DNA from: OLB4 sp002050165
GTDB taxonomy: Bacteria; Bacteroidota; Ignavibacteria; Tepidaquicellales; Tepidaquicellaceae
NCBI GenBank assembly: GCA_030263475.1
Contig: SZPC01000007.1
Coordinates: 68,541-132,540, forward strand
Direction of reading: 5' to 3'
Length of the DNA stretch: 64,000 nucleotides
A model generated the notes under the pieces. The model was given only the letters and a program-made list of their open reading frames with translations. It was not told where the DNA came from and did no database searches. Shown in pieces: positions 17,388-25,535 of this stretch. The position numbers were made by a program, and so were the translations under genes. The stretch's first letter is position 1. Every line of letters begins with the position of its first letter.

Positions 17388-20300
17388 GATTTAGCCTGTT
17401 CATTCAGGTATTCGTAATTCAACTTTTCAAAAATTTCATTATTTTGTAATCGTGCATTATACATATCAAAGTTTATGCAATTTAATTCGTGATGATTTTC
17501 AAGGCATCCGTAAACGAATTTCGATTTCCCATTCTTATCTCTGACTTCCTGTAGGCACTCACCGCATATTCCATTCATCATACATTGTAAAGTTGTGTGC
17601 AATGTGCCTACTGCTTTTGCGCTTCCGAAGACGTTAGAAACTTCACTGTGCATTAATGAATTTATATTTCTCATTAAAAGAGTTCCGCCATTGACATAAA
17701 TTCTGTCAACCTTGTCAGCGTTGTTCATTTTATTTACTATTTCACTAAGAATATTATCTGAATCACCGAAACAGGAATAAAATTCATCGGATAACTTTTC
17801 AAGTTCGGTAGTATCGAATGCAGTCTCAGGATTTTTAAATCTGGAAAAGAAGATTACATAATTTCCTTTACGTTTCAATGCTTTCAGTACCGGAAGCATA
17901 TATGAATTACCGGATTCTTCAGCCGCTAACATTACCCGCTCCTTTTCAGGAATAAATGTTTTAGTACCTGATGGCCCTGTTAAGAAAATATTATCTCCTG
18001 GTTGAAATGACTTCAACATCAATGCAGGAAAGCCGGCAGTGTTTATAATAAACTCAATAATTCCGCTTTCAGTGTTGACCAAGTTCGGACTTAAAAATAC
18101 AGGTTCAATATAGTTCAAATCACTATCACTATTTTTTGTGTTAACTTCATAATTTTGTAATTTAAAGAACTGTCCGGGTTGCCACTTTAGTGCTGCATTT
18201 TTTGAAACAATTCTGAGCTGAATATATTCCGGAGATAAGGTTGCAACATTCTCAACCGTAGTTTTAAACTTGTCGGATAATGAATTTGTGAATGTATGAA
18301 AATCATTACAATTTGGATTCAGGTTTTTCATTGAATCGGCAACACGCGAGTAACCATTTTTTGCTGAAGCCATGGCTTTCACCACGCTACCGAAATAATT
18401 CGGATGACAGTCACCGAAGAATGAAATTGTCTTTCCATTTTTTAAATATGAAGTGAAAAAACCATTTCCGTCAGTTTTTCTTTCGAGAGAAATTGAATCT
18501 TCAGAACTAATTAAGTCGAATGTTTCAAAGAAACCGGATTTCTCATTTACGCTGAAAGTATTTTGGTGTTCATCGTTGTAGATTGTGTTCGGAGAAGTAC
18601 CGGCAGCAACAATTAAAGTCCGCGCAGGGAAAGATATAGACTCTCCTGTTCCATTAAAGGAAACTTTATTGGTTTCAGGATTAACGCAATGAGATTGTTT
18701 TTCAAAGTTCACAGCAACCAGAGTTCCATTTTTATCGGAGATCGCTTCAACCGGCGACAGGAGGTTAATAAATTGAACGCCTTGTTCAAGTGCATCAACA
18801 ACCTCTTCATGGTTTTCCCGATACGAAGGTGTATCTGTGAGACGCTTTCTATAAATTAATTTAACCCCGCCGAATTCATTGATGAGTTTTACTAATGAAG
18901 GTTTTCTATTTTCTTTATGTGCAAGTGCTTTTTCATTAATGAACCGAAGTCCATGTTCGAGATATAAATTGAACTTTGCTTTATTGTAATCATCAAGTGA
19001 TGCTAAGAACCTTAATTGGCTATTTTTATCCAACATATGGAATTTTGTAAACATTTTTTCCGTCATTATCGGGTAATACGCAATAATTTCAGTTGCACAG
19101 TCTATAGCTGTAAGTCCGCCGCCAATAACGATTGCCGGTAGTGAGATTTGCATACTTGTTAAGTTAAAATCCTTTTGCGCACCTGATAACTGCAATTGCA
19201 TCAGAAAGTCAGTTGATTTTCTGATTCCACCGATAAGGTTATTTTTTAACGGTATTACATTCGGTTTTGCAGCGCCGGTACAAAGCGCAAGGTGGCTGAA
19301 ACCTAATTCCCAGACATCATCAATAGTTATAGTATTACCGAGAGTAACGCCATCATAAAAAGAGAAGTATTTGCGTCTCATGAGGGTCAGGTAAATTACG
19401 GTTAAGAAATTTTTATCCCATCTTACCGTTATACCATATTCCGTAACACCGCCAAATCCTTGTTGTATGCGGTTATCAAGTTCGGTATAAATTTCATTTT
19501 TAAAATCTTTAACCGGCTTCGGAAGTATGGTATTGCCATTTTTATATTGTAAAGTATATTCGCTTAACACTCTTTCTATTTTTAAACCGTCAATGGCAAC
19601 CACACCGTAACCGAGATTCAAAAGGTAATGTGCAAGTGTATAACCCGCAGGTCCTAATCCGGTTACGAGAACATTTTTCCCGTTATAAATTTTTTCAATT
19701 TCCAAACCTTTCCTAATTGGATTCCATTTTGTAAGCAAATTATAAATCTCAAATCCGTACGGAAGTCCAAGTACTTCCCTTAGTGTGGTTGATTCGGCAA
19801 GCGGAGTATTGACCGGCTCCTGTTTCTGATAAATACAACCCTTCATGCAGTCGTTGCAAATCCGGTGACCGGTGCCGGGACACATTGGATTATCAATCAT
19901 TATCAGTGTGAGTGAAGCAAGCGGATAACCTCTTTTTCTCATAAGGTGAGCTTCGGAAATTTTTTCATCCAACGGACAACCGTGCAGTAAATTTCCAAGG
20001 GGATTTCTCTGCAGTTCACCGAATCTGTTGCGATATCCTGAAGAACAAGAATCCTTTTTCCTGTCGTGGCAATACATACAGTAATCTACCTGATTCAGAA
20101 ATTGTCGCTGAGTACGTTCAATATCGTTTAATTTAAATCCGTCTCTTTCCCGGTAATGTTCGTGTCGGTTTATTAATACATCATATCCGTTTTGCGAATT
20201 TATCTTATACGACACAAGATTTTCATAATCAGTTTTTGTAGGTTGGAAGAATATTGTCCATTTTGAAACTTCGGCATCAGATTTATATCTGTACCACAAC

Positions 20301-20974
20301 CATAATTCAGCCATGTTAAATATGAAACTAATCGAATCAACATCGTTCATTTGCGTGTCTGTAATTTGTGATGTCCGTGTGAAACTAAGTAATTTTTCCG
20401 CAAATGTAATTGAATCCTTTGGCAATGAAAATCCGTCCGGAGCAAACTTATCACCTTTGTAATACCATCGGTAATCTTTTTCAACATCGGATAGTTTCTT
20501 TATAAAAACTGATGTATCAAATTCATCATCATCAAATGCAAGTCCGGAAAAGCAATGTCGTTTAATTTTATCAACTATCCCGTTGAGCCTTTCGAAATCA
20601 GCAGCATTAAATTCTATATCCTTAAAATTTTTAAAAAATCTTTTCTGAATGTAATCTTTTTTAAACGAGAATATAAAGTTTTCCTTTTCAGTTTCTGCCT
20701 TTATATCATCGAGATGCTTTGTAATATTGAATAGTTCACCGATAAAGCGCGAGAGTTGCACGGATGCGTTCATTAATATATCTGAAATATTATCATCGCC
20801 GTTACTGCCATTTGATTTTATATATGTTTCGAAACGCCTGAATCCATCTGCATCTTCAGTTGCATAATAATTGTAAAAAGTTTTTCTGAGGTCATTTAAC
20901 CGTGAAGTGTTGTAAAGGTCTTCGTAGGTGAACCCCATAGCGGGGTTTAGAAAATCATAATCAGGTGAACGCAT
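17384..20974 (-). CDS. Large fused flavoprotein: GltD-like NAD(P)H oxidoreductase plus PyrK-like FAD/[2Fe-2S] module
   Basis: 1196 residues. Residues 1-290 are helical and not recognised. A cysteine-rich block follows (C299, C302, C310, C333, C365, C373, C376, C380), suitable for iron-sulfur clusters like the N-terminus of glutamate synthase small subunit. A GltD-like reductase core has a first Rossmann motif GLGPAG (439-444) and a second, VIGGGLTAID (616-625). It is followed by AAGTSPN and GDCHPNYFGSVVKAMA, the FAD-binding end. Residues about 905-1130 resemble a ferredoxin-NADP reductase/PyrK unit (WQPGQFFKLQ, PGDNIFLTGPSG). The end carries C1131, C1137, C1140 and C1157, the PyrK-type [2Fe-2S] pattern. 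It probably moves electrons between NAD(P)H and an unknown acceptor. The gene is intact and monocistronic. Confidence 0.75.
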   Translation of the reverse strand: MRSPDYDFLNPAMGFTYEDLYNTSRLNDLRKTFYNYYATEDADGFRRFETYIKSNGSNGDDNISDILMNASVQLSRFIGELFNITKHLDDIKAETEKENFIFSFKKDYIQKRFFKNFKDIEFNAADFERLNGIVDKIKRHCFSGLAFDDDEFDTSVFIKKLSDVEKDYRWYYKGDKFAPDGFSLPKDSITFAEKLLSFTRTSQITDTQMNDVDSISFIFNMAELWLWYRYKSDAEVSKWTIFFQPTKTDYENLVSYKINSQNGYDVLINRHEHYRERDGFKLNDIERTQRQFLNQVDYCMYCHDRKKDSCSSGYRNRFGELQRNPLGNLLHGCPLDEKISEAHLMRKRGYPLASLTLIMIDNPMCPGTGHRICNDCMKGCIYQKQEPVNTPLAESTTLREVLGLPYGFEIYNLLTKWNPIRKGLEIEKIYNGKNVLVTGLGPAGYTLAHYLLNLGYGVVAIDGLKIERVLSEYTLQYKNGNTILPKPVKDFKNEIYTELDNRIQQGFGGVTEYGITVRWDKNFLTVIYLTLMRRKYFSFYDGVTLGNTITIDDVWELGFSHLALCTGAAKPNVIPLKNNLIGGIRKSTDFLMQLQLSGAQKDFNLTSMQISLPAIVIGGGLTAIDCATEIIAYYPIMTEKMFTKFHMLDKNSQLRFLASLDDYNKAKFNLYLEHGLRFINEKALAHKENRKPSLVKLINEFGGVKLIYRKRLTDTPSYRENHEEVVDALEQGVQFINLLSPVEAISDKNGTLVAVNFEKQSHCVNPETNKVSFNGTGESISFPARTLIVAAGTSPNTIYNDEHQNTFSVNEKSGFFETFDLISSEDSISLERKTDGNGFFTSYLKNGKTISFFGDCHPNYFGSVVKAMASAKNGYSRVADSMKNLNPNCNDFHTFTNSLSDKFKTTVENVATLSPEYIQLRIVSKNAALKWQPGQFFKLQNYEVNTKNSDSDLNYIEPVFLSPNLVNTESGIIEFIINTAGFPALMLKSFQPGDNIFLTGPSGTKTFIPEKERVMLAAEESGNSYMLPVLKALKRKGNYVIFFSRFKNPETAFDTTELEKLSDEFYSCFGDSDNILSEIVNKMNNADKVDRIYVNGGTLLMRNINSLMHSEVSNVFGSAKAVGTLHTTLQCMMNGICGECLQEVRDKNGKSKFVYGCLENHHELNCINFDMYNARLQNNEIFEKLNYEYLNEQAKS

Positions 20975-21041
20975 ATACGTAGATTGATTTATTCAAAGAT
21001 AGCCTGTGTCAGAGTTTGAATAAACCTAAAAAGAGAATCAA

Positions 21042-21458
21042 TTAAAGATTTCTTTTAATATATCTGGTATCGAGATAATTAAAAATGACCAATAGAACCA
21101 ACGCCAGAGGAATGATTAAAATAATATTAAAGTCAGACTGAGAGCCCAATACCTGTCGTAAGTTTAGATTTGCATAAAGCTCATAAAAAGACTTTACAAA
21201 GAAACTATCAGAGTTGACGATATTTCCGGAAAAAGTTACAGAATATATTACAATCAAAGTAATTCCGATAATGGACAAAAATATTCCGATAAATATATTG
21301 CGGAAAAGTTTATCGGCTTTTTTATCTTCATTCTCAAATTGCTTTACCTTGGACAGCAAATCCAGAATATTAACAGAAAATGAATTGCTTGTTTTGGAAT
21401 AGAGAGAGTTTTTAATCTTAGATTCGATATAAGTGTTAAACAGTTTTTCGGGTTCCAT
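21042..21458 (-). CDS. Small membrane protein downstream of ECF sigma factor (putative anti-sigma-like)
   Basis: 138 residues, not recognised as a known family. The first 45 residues are hydrophilic and helical; two membrane segments follow, at about 49-72 and 109-127, with a short outside loop between them. It begins 12 bases after the sigma-factor stop and is the last gene of the operon. A cytoplasmic N-terminal domain plus a membrane anchor next to an ECF sigma gene is the usual layout of an anti-sigma factor, but no zinc-binding anti-sigma motif is seen, so this role is inferred from position only. Confidence 0.55.
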   Translation of the reverse strand: MEPEKLFNTYIESKIKNSLYSKTSNSFSVNILDLLSKVKQFENEDKKADKLFRNIFIGIFLSIIGITLIVIYSVTFSGNIVNSDSFFVKSFYELYANLNLRQVLGSQSDFNIILIIPLALVLLVIFNYLDTRYIKRNL

Positions 21459-21470
21459 AATTTGTAAAAT

Positions 21471-22091
21471 TTATTGTAAAAAGTTCAAAATTTCATGTTC
21501 TGGTATTTTACTGAGTATAATTTCCTTAATTTTTTCTTTAGCCCTGAAAAGCCGGTTCTTCACGGTTCCAACGGGTAACCCCAGAAGGTTTGAAATTTCT
21601 TCATGGGATAGACCGTCAACATAAAATAAAATTAATATCAATGAATACTGAACAGGAATTTTATTCAAATAATTCTTGACGATAGACTGAATTTCATTAT
21701 CGGAAATTTTTTTATCGAATGATTCCTCAGATATTAGTGAATCGGGGGAAACCGTCAGCTCATCGCCTTCTTTGAACGATACATCCTCAACATCAATTGA
21801 GATCATACTGAAATTTTTTCTTCGGGACTTTTTAAAGCTATCAACTGCGGTGTTGTAAACTATCGTATAGAAATATGTAGAAAGTTTCGAATCACCTTTA
21901 AATTTATTTTCGACAATTGCCCTGTAAGTTTTTATAAAAGCTTCCTGCAGAGAATCTTCCGCTTCTTCTGTATTTTTCAGAATCCCCAACGTGAGTGAAA
22001 AAGCTTTATCCTTCAAATCATCAACAAAATCACTGAAAGCATTTATGTCACCGTGCTGAATTTTTGATATTAATTCTTTATCGGTGAGCAT
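21471..22091 (-). CDS. ECF-type RNA polymerase sigma factor
   Basis: 206 residues. Sigma region 2 contains EEAEDSLQEAFIKTYRAI and LSTYFYTIVYNTAVDSFKK. Region 4 contains IPVQYSLILILFYVDGLSHEEISNLLGLPVGTVKNRLFRAKEKI. The ATG directly follows the stop of the DUF4097 gene (TGA then ATG without a gap on the reverse strand), so translation is coupled. Unlike the sigma factor at 532, this one sits in a cell-envelope-type operon with a lipoprotein and two membrane proteins, suggesting envelope stress control. Confidence 0.92.
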   Translation of the reverse strand: MLTDKELISKIQHGDINAFSDFVDDLKDKAFSLTLGILKNTEEAEDSLQEAFIKTYRAIVENKFKGDSKLSTYFYTIVYNTAVDSFKKSRRKNFSMISIDVEDVSFKEGDELTVSPDSLISEESFDKKISDNEIQSIVKNYLNKIPVQYSLILILFYVDGLSHEEISNLLGLPVGTVKNRLFRAKEKIKEIILSKIPEHEILNFLQ

Positions 22092-23027
22092 TCAAATATC
22101 AGCCTTTAATGTATCTTTCGATTCTTTTTTCAATTGATCGTAATGTCTTTTTTTCTCTTCAAAAATTTTTTCAGCTTCTTCCAGTTCTTTTTCAGCCTGT
22201 TCGAGCATATCACGGCTTTTACCTGAGACTTCATTTTCTGCTACGGCTAACTTTTTAAAAGTAATGCTGCCATTTATTGTTTCAGCGTGAATTTCGAAAT
22301 CGGGAGTATCAGTTCCAATCTGACCGGAGAAAAAGTTCTTTTTACTTTCAGAGTTTGTCAGTTCAAATTGCTCGTGATTGATGTTACCGTTTTGTACTTC
22401 GGCAGTGAACTTTAACTTAATGTTATCCGGAACTGAAACTTCAATTGAACCATTTACCGTCTGTAAATTCATTCCTTTTGTATCTGTAGCCTGACATGAA
22501 ATTCTACCGTTTGTTGACTCAACATTCAACTTACCTGTAGTATTGTTAAGTGATATCTGCCCGTTTGTAACGATAAGGTTGATATCATTTGTAATATCGT
22601 TAATACTAACCTCACCATTTTGATTTTCAAATACCAGATTAATATTTTCAGGGACGTAGATTTCATAAAACACTTCCTTTTTTCCCCTGAACCCGAAAAT
22701 AAAATTGTCCGATTTCATATTAGTTTCCACAGTAATTTCATTACCACTTGAATCAATTTCAATCTGTATTGCATCTATCGGTTCATCAAGGTCACGTTTT
22801 CTTACATCAGCGGTTTTATGTGCAATAATCTTAATTTCGTCCGATACATCGTTTTTATATATTTTCATTTCCCCGTTTGCATTTGTGAGGTTAAAACCGG
22901 ATTTACCTTCCGCATTCAAAATAAAAGTTTCAGTTTCATTCTTGGTGTATCTTTTGCCACAGCCGGTTAAAAAAATAAAACTGCCTACAAATAAAACTGT
23001 GACGAATATTACAGAAATAATTTTCAT
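22092..23027 (-). CDS. DUF4097-type beta-helix lipoprotein (LiaG-like)
   Basis: About 311 residues from the ATG at 23025-23027. A strong GGAGG Shine-Dalgarno lies upstream of this ATG, which decides the start over an in-frame ATG at 23069. A signal peptide ends in lipobox LTGC (C23), so it is a lipoprotein. The body is a repeated beta pattern (NGEMKIY, NGEVSIND, NGQISLNN, NGRISCQ, NGSIEV, NGNINHE, NGSITFK), the DUF4097 ladder found in LiaG-like proteins. The last 45 residues are a highly charged coiled coil, unusual for the family. It sits between DUF6249 and the ECF sigma gene, suggesting an envelope-sensing or adhesin role. Confidence 0.85.
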   Translation of the reverse strand: MKIISVIFVTVLFVGSFIFLTGCGKRYTKNETETFILNAEGKSGFNLTNANGEMKIYKNDVSDEIKIIAHKTADVRKRDLDEPIDAIQIEIDSSGNEITVETNMKSDNFIFGFRGKKEVFYEIYVPENINLVFENQNGEVSINDITNDINLIVTNGQISLNNTTGKLNVESTNGRISCQATDTKGMNLQTVNGSIEVSVPDNIKLKFTAEVQNGNINHEQFELTNSESKKNFFSGQIGTDTPDFEIHAETINGSITFKKLAVAENEVSGKSRDMLEQAEKELEEAEKIFEEKKRHYDQLKKESKDTLKADI

Positions 23028-23031
23028 TTTA

Positions 23032-23445
23032 TTAATCCTCCTTAGTTTTAAATTCGTTACTATTTGCAAGCAATGGAGTGCTTAATTTATTTTTTACGAT
23101 GAAGTAATAGAGCATAAAACCAATACCGGCAAACATTATTACAATCCCAAAAGAAACATCATCGCCGTACTCATATATTTCGGATAAGATACTTGCCAGA
23201 ATTATTCCTAAACCAATGAATATGAACAAAAGCCCCCATTTCAGCGAGGAATACATGCCTCCGGTTTTACTTTTGATCTTCTCTGAAGAAAAGTAGTTTT
23301 TTATTTCGTCGGGAGTTAACCCTTTCTCAATTAATCTCATTCTCTCTCTATGCTTGATATAAATATAGGATAGAATGATAAGCCCGGGGATTCCGAAGGT
23401 GAAAATTATCCCGAAAATCGGAATTAAGTCTTCTGTTTGAAACAT
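23032..23445 (-). CDS. DUF6249-type inner-membrane protein
   Basis: 137 residues with membrane segments at about 8-28, 69-88 and 96-113. Between the first and second lies the conserved RMRLIEKGLTPDEIKNYF block that characterises small membrane proteins of Bacteroidetes sigma-factor operons. A good Shine-Dalgarno (AAGGAG) precedes the ATG at 23445. It is the first gene of the reverse-strand four-gene operon, and its stop is five bases before the lipoprotein ATG. Molecular function is unknown. Confidence 0.75.
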   Translation of the reverse strand: MFQTEDLIPIFGIIFTFGIPGLIILSYIYIKHRERMRLIEKGLTPDEIKNYFSSEKIKSKTGGMYSSLKWGLLFIFIGLGIILASILSEIYEYGDDVSFGIVIMFAGIGFMLYYFIVKNKLSTPLLANSNEFKTKED

Positions 23446-23476
23446 ATTTATTCTCCTTTAATTTTGTTTTTGTTAC

Positions 23477-24244
23477 TTATGACTTATGGATCGCCTCTAA
23501 GGTTGCAACCGACGGATTAAAAACTGACGTTGCATTTGAATAATAAAGAAAAATAAATGAAGCAAACACACCGATAAATGCACCGATAATTACGTCAAAG
23601 TTATTGTGAATACCAATTACCACTCTCGAAATTGAAACTAAGAAAGCCCAAATAAATGGTAGGTACATAATAAAGCTAAATCCGGAACTGATGAGCTTTT
23701 TTAAAATAAACGCGAATGTTATAGCGAGATAGAAAGATGCGACAGCATGACCGGATGGGAATGAATATGATCTTGCATTCAGCCATTCGTTTAAAATTGA
23801 TTTATTCACATCGGGCAGGTTTGTATCGGTTTCATGGATTTCAGAAAATTGTTGGAGATAAATTTGTGACGGCCTTATTCCCTTGAAAATTTCTTTTAGA
23901 ACAAATTCGTTCGACAATCCCAATAAAGTAAACGACGTGGCAAAGATTAAATTGAAAATAATGTACCCTTTCATCTTTCCGAATTTTTTAAAATACAAGA
24001 AGCAGCTGAAAATCAGGAATAAACACAGTATGACAATTAGCATTGCATAATTACCGGTGATGGTAATGAAATACCACATATCGGAGAATAAATCCGGTTC
24101 ACGGAAGCTACTGAATGAAACGGGCGCAAACATGGTTATAAAGCACAGAGCTGTTACGGAGCAGAGAGATATGATAATCAAATCGCGGTTGTACCTGAAG
24201 AATTTTTTCAACAACAGAATTTGATGACAAGAATTTTCATTCAA
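23477..24244 (-). CDS. PAP2-family membrane phosphatase
   Basis: 255 residues with several membrane helices and all three phosphatidic-acid-phosphatase motifs. These are K117 to R124-P125 (K-x6-RP), PSGH at 163-166, and SR at 206-207 with H213 (SR-x5-H). Such enzymes dephosphorylate lipid phosphates such as undecaprenyl pyrophosphate or phosphatidic acid at the outer face of the inner membrane. The start lies 33 bases from the divergent DUF454 gene, so a compact divergent promoter is expected. Its closeness to the polysaccharide locus would suit undecaprenyl carrier recycling, but that is inference. Confidence 0.9.
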   Translation of the reverse strand: MNENSCHQILLLKKFFRYNRDLIIISLCSVTALCFITMFAPVSFSSFREPDLFSDMWYFITITGNYAMLIVILCLFLIFSCFLYFKKFGKMKGYIIFNLIFATSFTLLGLSNEFVLKEIFKGIRPSQIYLQQFSEIHETDTNLPDVNKSILNEWLNARSYSFPSGHAVASFYLAITFAFILKKLISSGFSFIMYLPFIWAFLVSISRVVIGIHNNFDVIIGAFIGVFASFIFLYYSNATSVFNPSVATLEAIHKS

Positions 24245-24277
24245 AATTACTTTTAAAAAACATATTTTTATAGTCTA

Positions 24278-24715
24278 ATGAAAGTGAAACGGGAAATAGA
24301 AAAAACTGATACGAAAGGAAACCCGGTTAAAAGGACGGCGCTAACCCTTGCCGGGCATTTTTTTGTTGGTATGGGGATTATCGGAGCGCTTCTTCCGGTA
24401 ATGCCAACGACAATATTTCTAATTCTTGCTGCCGGTTGCTACGCAAAAAGTTCACCCCGCTTTCATACAGCATTGATAAATAACCGAATTGTCGGGAAAC
24501 ATCTTGTAAACTATCTTGAGAAACGGGGAACACCCGTCAAAGTTAAAATAACCACAATTTCCTTCCTATGGTTTGGAATCGTTGCCTCTATTGTATTTAC
24601 CGATATGAAAACCTGGGTTATCTTTGTTTTACTCATCATTGCAATTGGTGTAACCTGGCATATAGTTTCTCTAAGAACATATAGGGAAACCTCAAACATT
24701 AACATTTCTAAATAG
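24278..24715 (+). CDS. DUF454 (YbaN-like) inner-membrane protein
   Basis: 145 residues. The DUF454 signature is clear: GIIGALLPVMPTTIFLILAAGCYAKSSPRFH, followed by NNRIVGKHLVNYLEKRG and two further membrane helices ending in HIVSLRTY. Function of the family is not established. It is the first forward gene after the divergent PAP2 gene, and the next gene starts five bases after its stop. Confidence 0.88.
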   Translation: MKVKREIEKTDTKGNPVKRTALTLAGHFFVGMGIIGALLPVMPTTIFLILAAGCYAKSSPRFHTALINNRIVGKHLVNYLEKRGTPVKVKITTISFLWFGIVASIVFTDMKTWVIFVLLIIAIGVTWHIVSLRTYRETSNINISK

Positions 24716-24719
24716 AAAT

Positions 24720-25004
24720 TTGCAGAGTAGAGTTTTCATAAAAAAGAATATCGGCCTCTCCCGATGTCCGTCTTGCAGGGCAATAGCTACTTTGAAAAAA
24801 TCCAAAACGAGGAATTTTGGAGAAATGATGCAAAAAGTAATTTGGCTCAGAAAGTACACCTGTAAAGAATGCGGATGGCGCGGATCAATTTTTAAATACC
24901 GGCTCGTAAAAAACGGATTAAAAGTATTATTGTTTTACATTAGCCTTATTATCCTATCTGCTTTGATTATGCGGCTCATACTGAAAAATTTTTTCCCCGT
25001 TTAA
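24720..25004 (+). CDS. Small zinc-ribbon membrane protein
   Basis: 94 residues starting at TTG 24720. Two CxxC pairs (C16/C19 and C48/C51) form a probable zinc ribbon, and a single membrane helix occupies about residues 68-88. Not recognised beyond this. Tight spacing to the DUF454 gene (5 bases) and to the UpxY-like gene (4 bases) implies one transcript. A membrane-anchored zinc ribbon could act in protein contacts, but nothing in the sequence shows the partner. Confidence 0.7.
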   Translation: MQSRVFIKKNIGLSRCPSCRAIATLKKSKTRNFGEMMQKVIWLRKYTCKECGWRGSIFKYRLVKNGLKVLLFYISLIILSALIMRLILKNFFPV

Positions 25005-25007
25005 TGA

Positions 25008-25535
25008 ATGGATGATTTTGGGAAGAGGGACTGGCTTGTAATCAGAACCAGGCCGAGATGGGAAAAGAAGGTTTATAATCAAATTGTAAAAGGAAATATT
25101 AATGCTTTCCTTCCATTAATTACCACAATTAAAAAATGGTCAGACCGGAAAAAGAAAGTTGAGATTCCAATGTTCAACAGTTACATCTTTGTGAATGTGA
25201 ACAAATTAGAAAGACAACAGGCAATACAGGGAACTTTGGGGGCAATGAATTACATTTTCTATAATGGTCGTCCGGCCAGGGTTTCCGAACAGGAAATTAA
25301 CTCCATTAAGATTTCATTGCGGTCACCTGAAAAAGTCAGGATTGAAAATAACCTCGTTATGAAAGGTGATTATGTTGAGATAACCTCCGGACCGTTCATG
25401 GGAATGAACGGCATTATAACGGAAATCCGGGGAAATTATAAACTCACAGTAAATCTATATGAGTTGTCTATGTCATTAAATATTGTAATAAATCCTAATG
25501 AAATAAAAAAAATCGAAAAACCAGATGAACAATAA
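25008..25535 (+). CDS. UpxY/RfaH-type NusG paralogue (transcription antiterminator of polysaccharide locus)
   Basis: 175 residues. The N-terminal NGN domain starts DWLVIRTRPRWEKKVYNQI and includes FNSYIFVNV. The C-terminal KOW domain (about 125-168) has KGDYVEITSGPFMGMNGIITE. Lacking secE or ribosomal neighbours, and sitting directly before surface-sugar genes, it is a specialised NusG paralogue and not the housekeeping factor. In Bacteroides, UpxY proteins prevent early termination in the long capsule operon they head. Its stop region overlaps the wbpA start by 11 bases. It likely promotes read-through of the operon that begins here. Confidence 0.88.
   Translation: MDDFGKRDWLVIRTRPRWEKKVYNQIVKGNINAFLPLITTIKKWSDRKKKVEIPMFNSYIFVNVNKLERQQAIQGTLGAMNYIFYNGRPARVSEQEINSIKISLRSPEKVRIENNLVMKGDYVEITSGPFMGMNGIITEIRGNYKLTVNLYELSMSLNIVINPNEIKKIEKPDEQ

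Noticed and set aside
25008..25535. Housekeeping nusG
   Set aside because: No secE, rplK or rplA neighbours; location at the head of sugar genes fits UpxY/RfaH-type paralogues.
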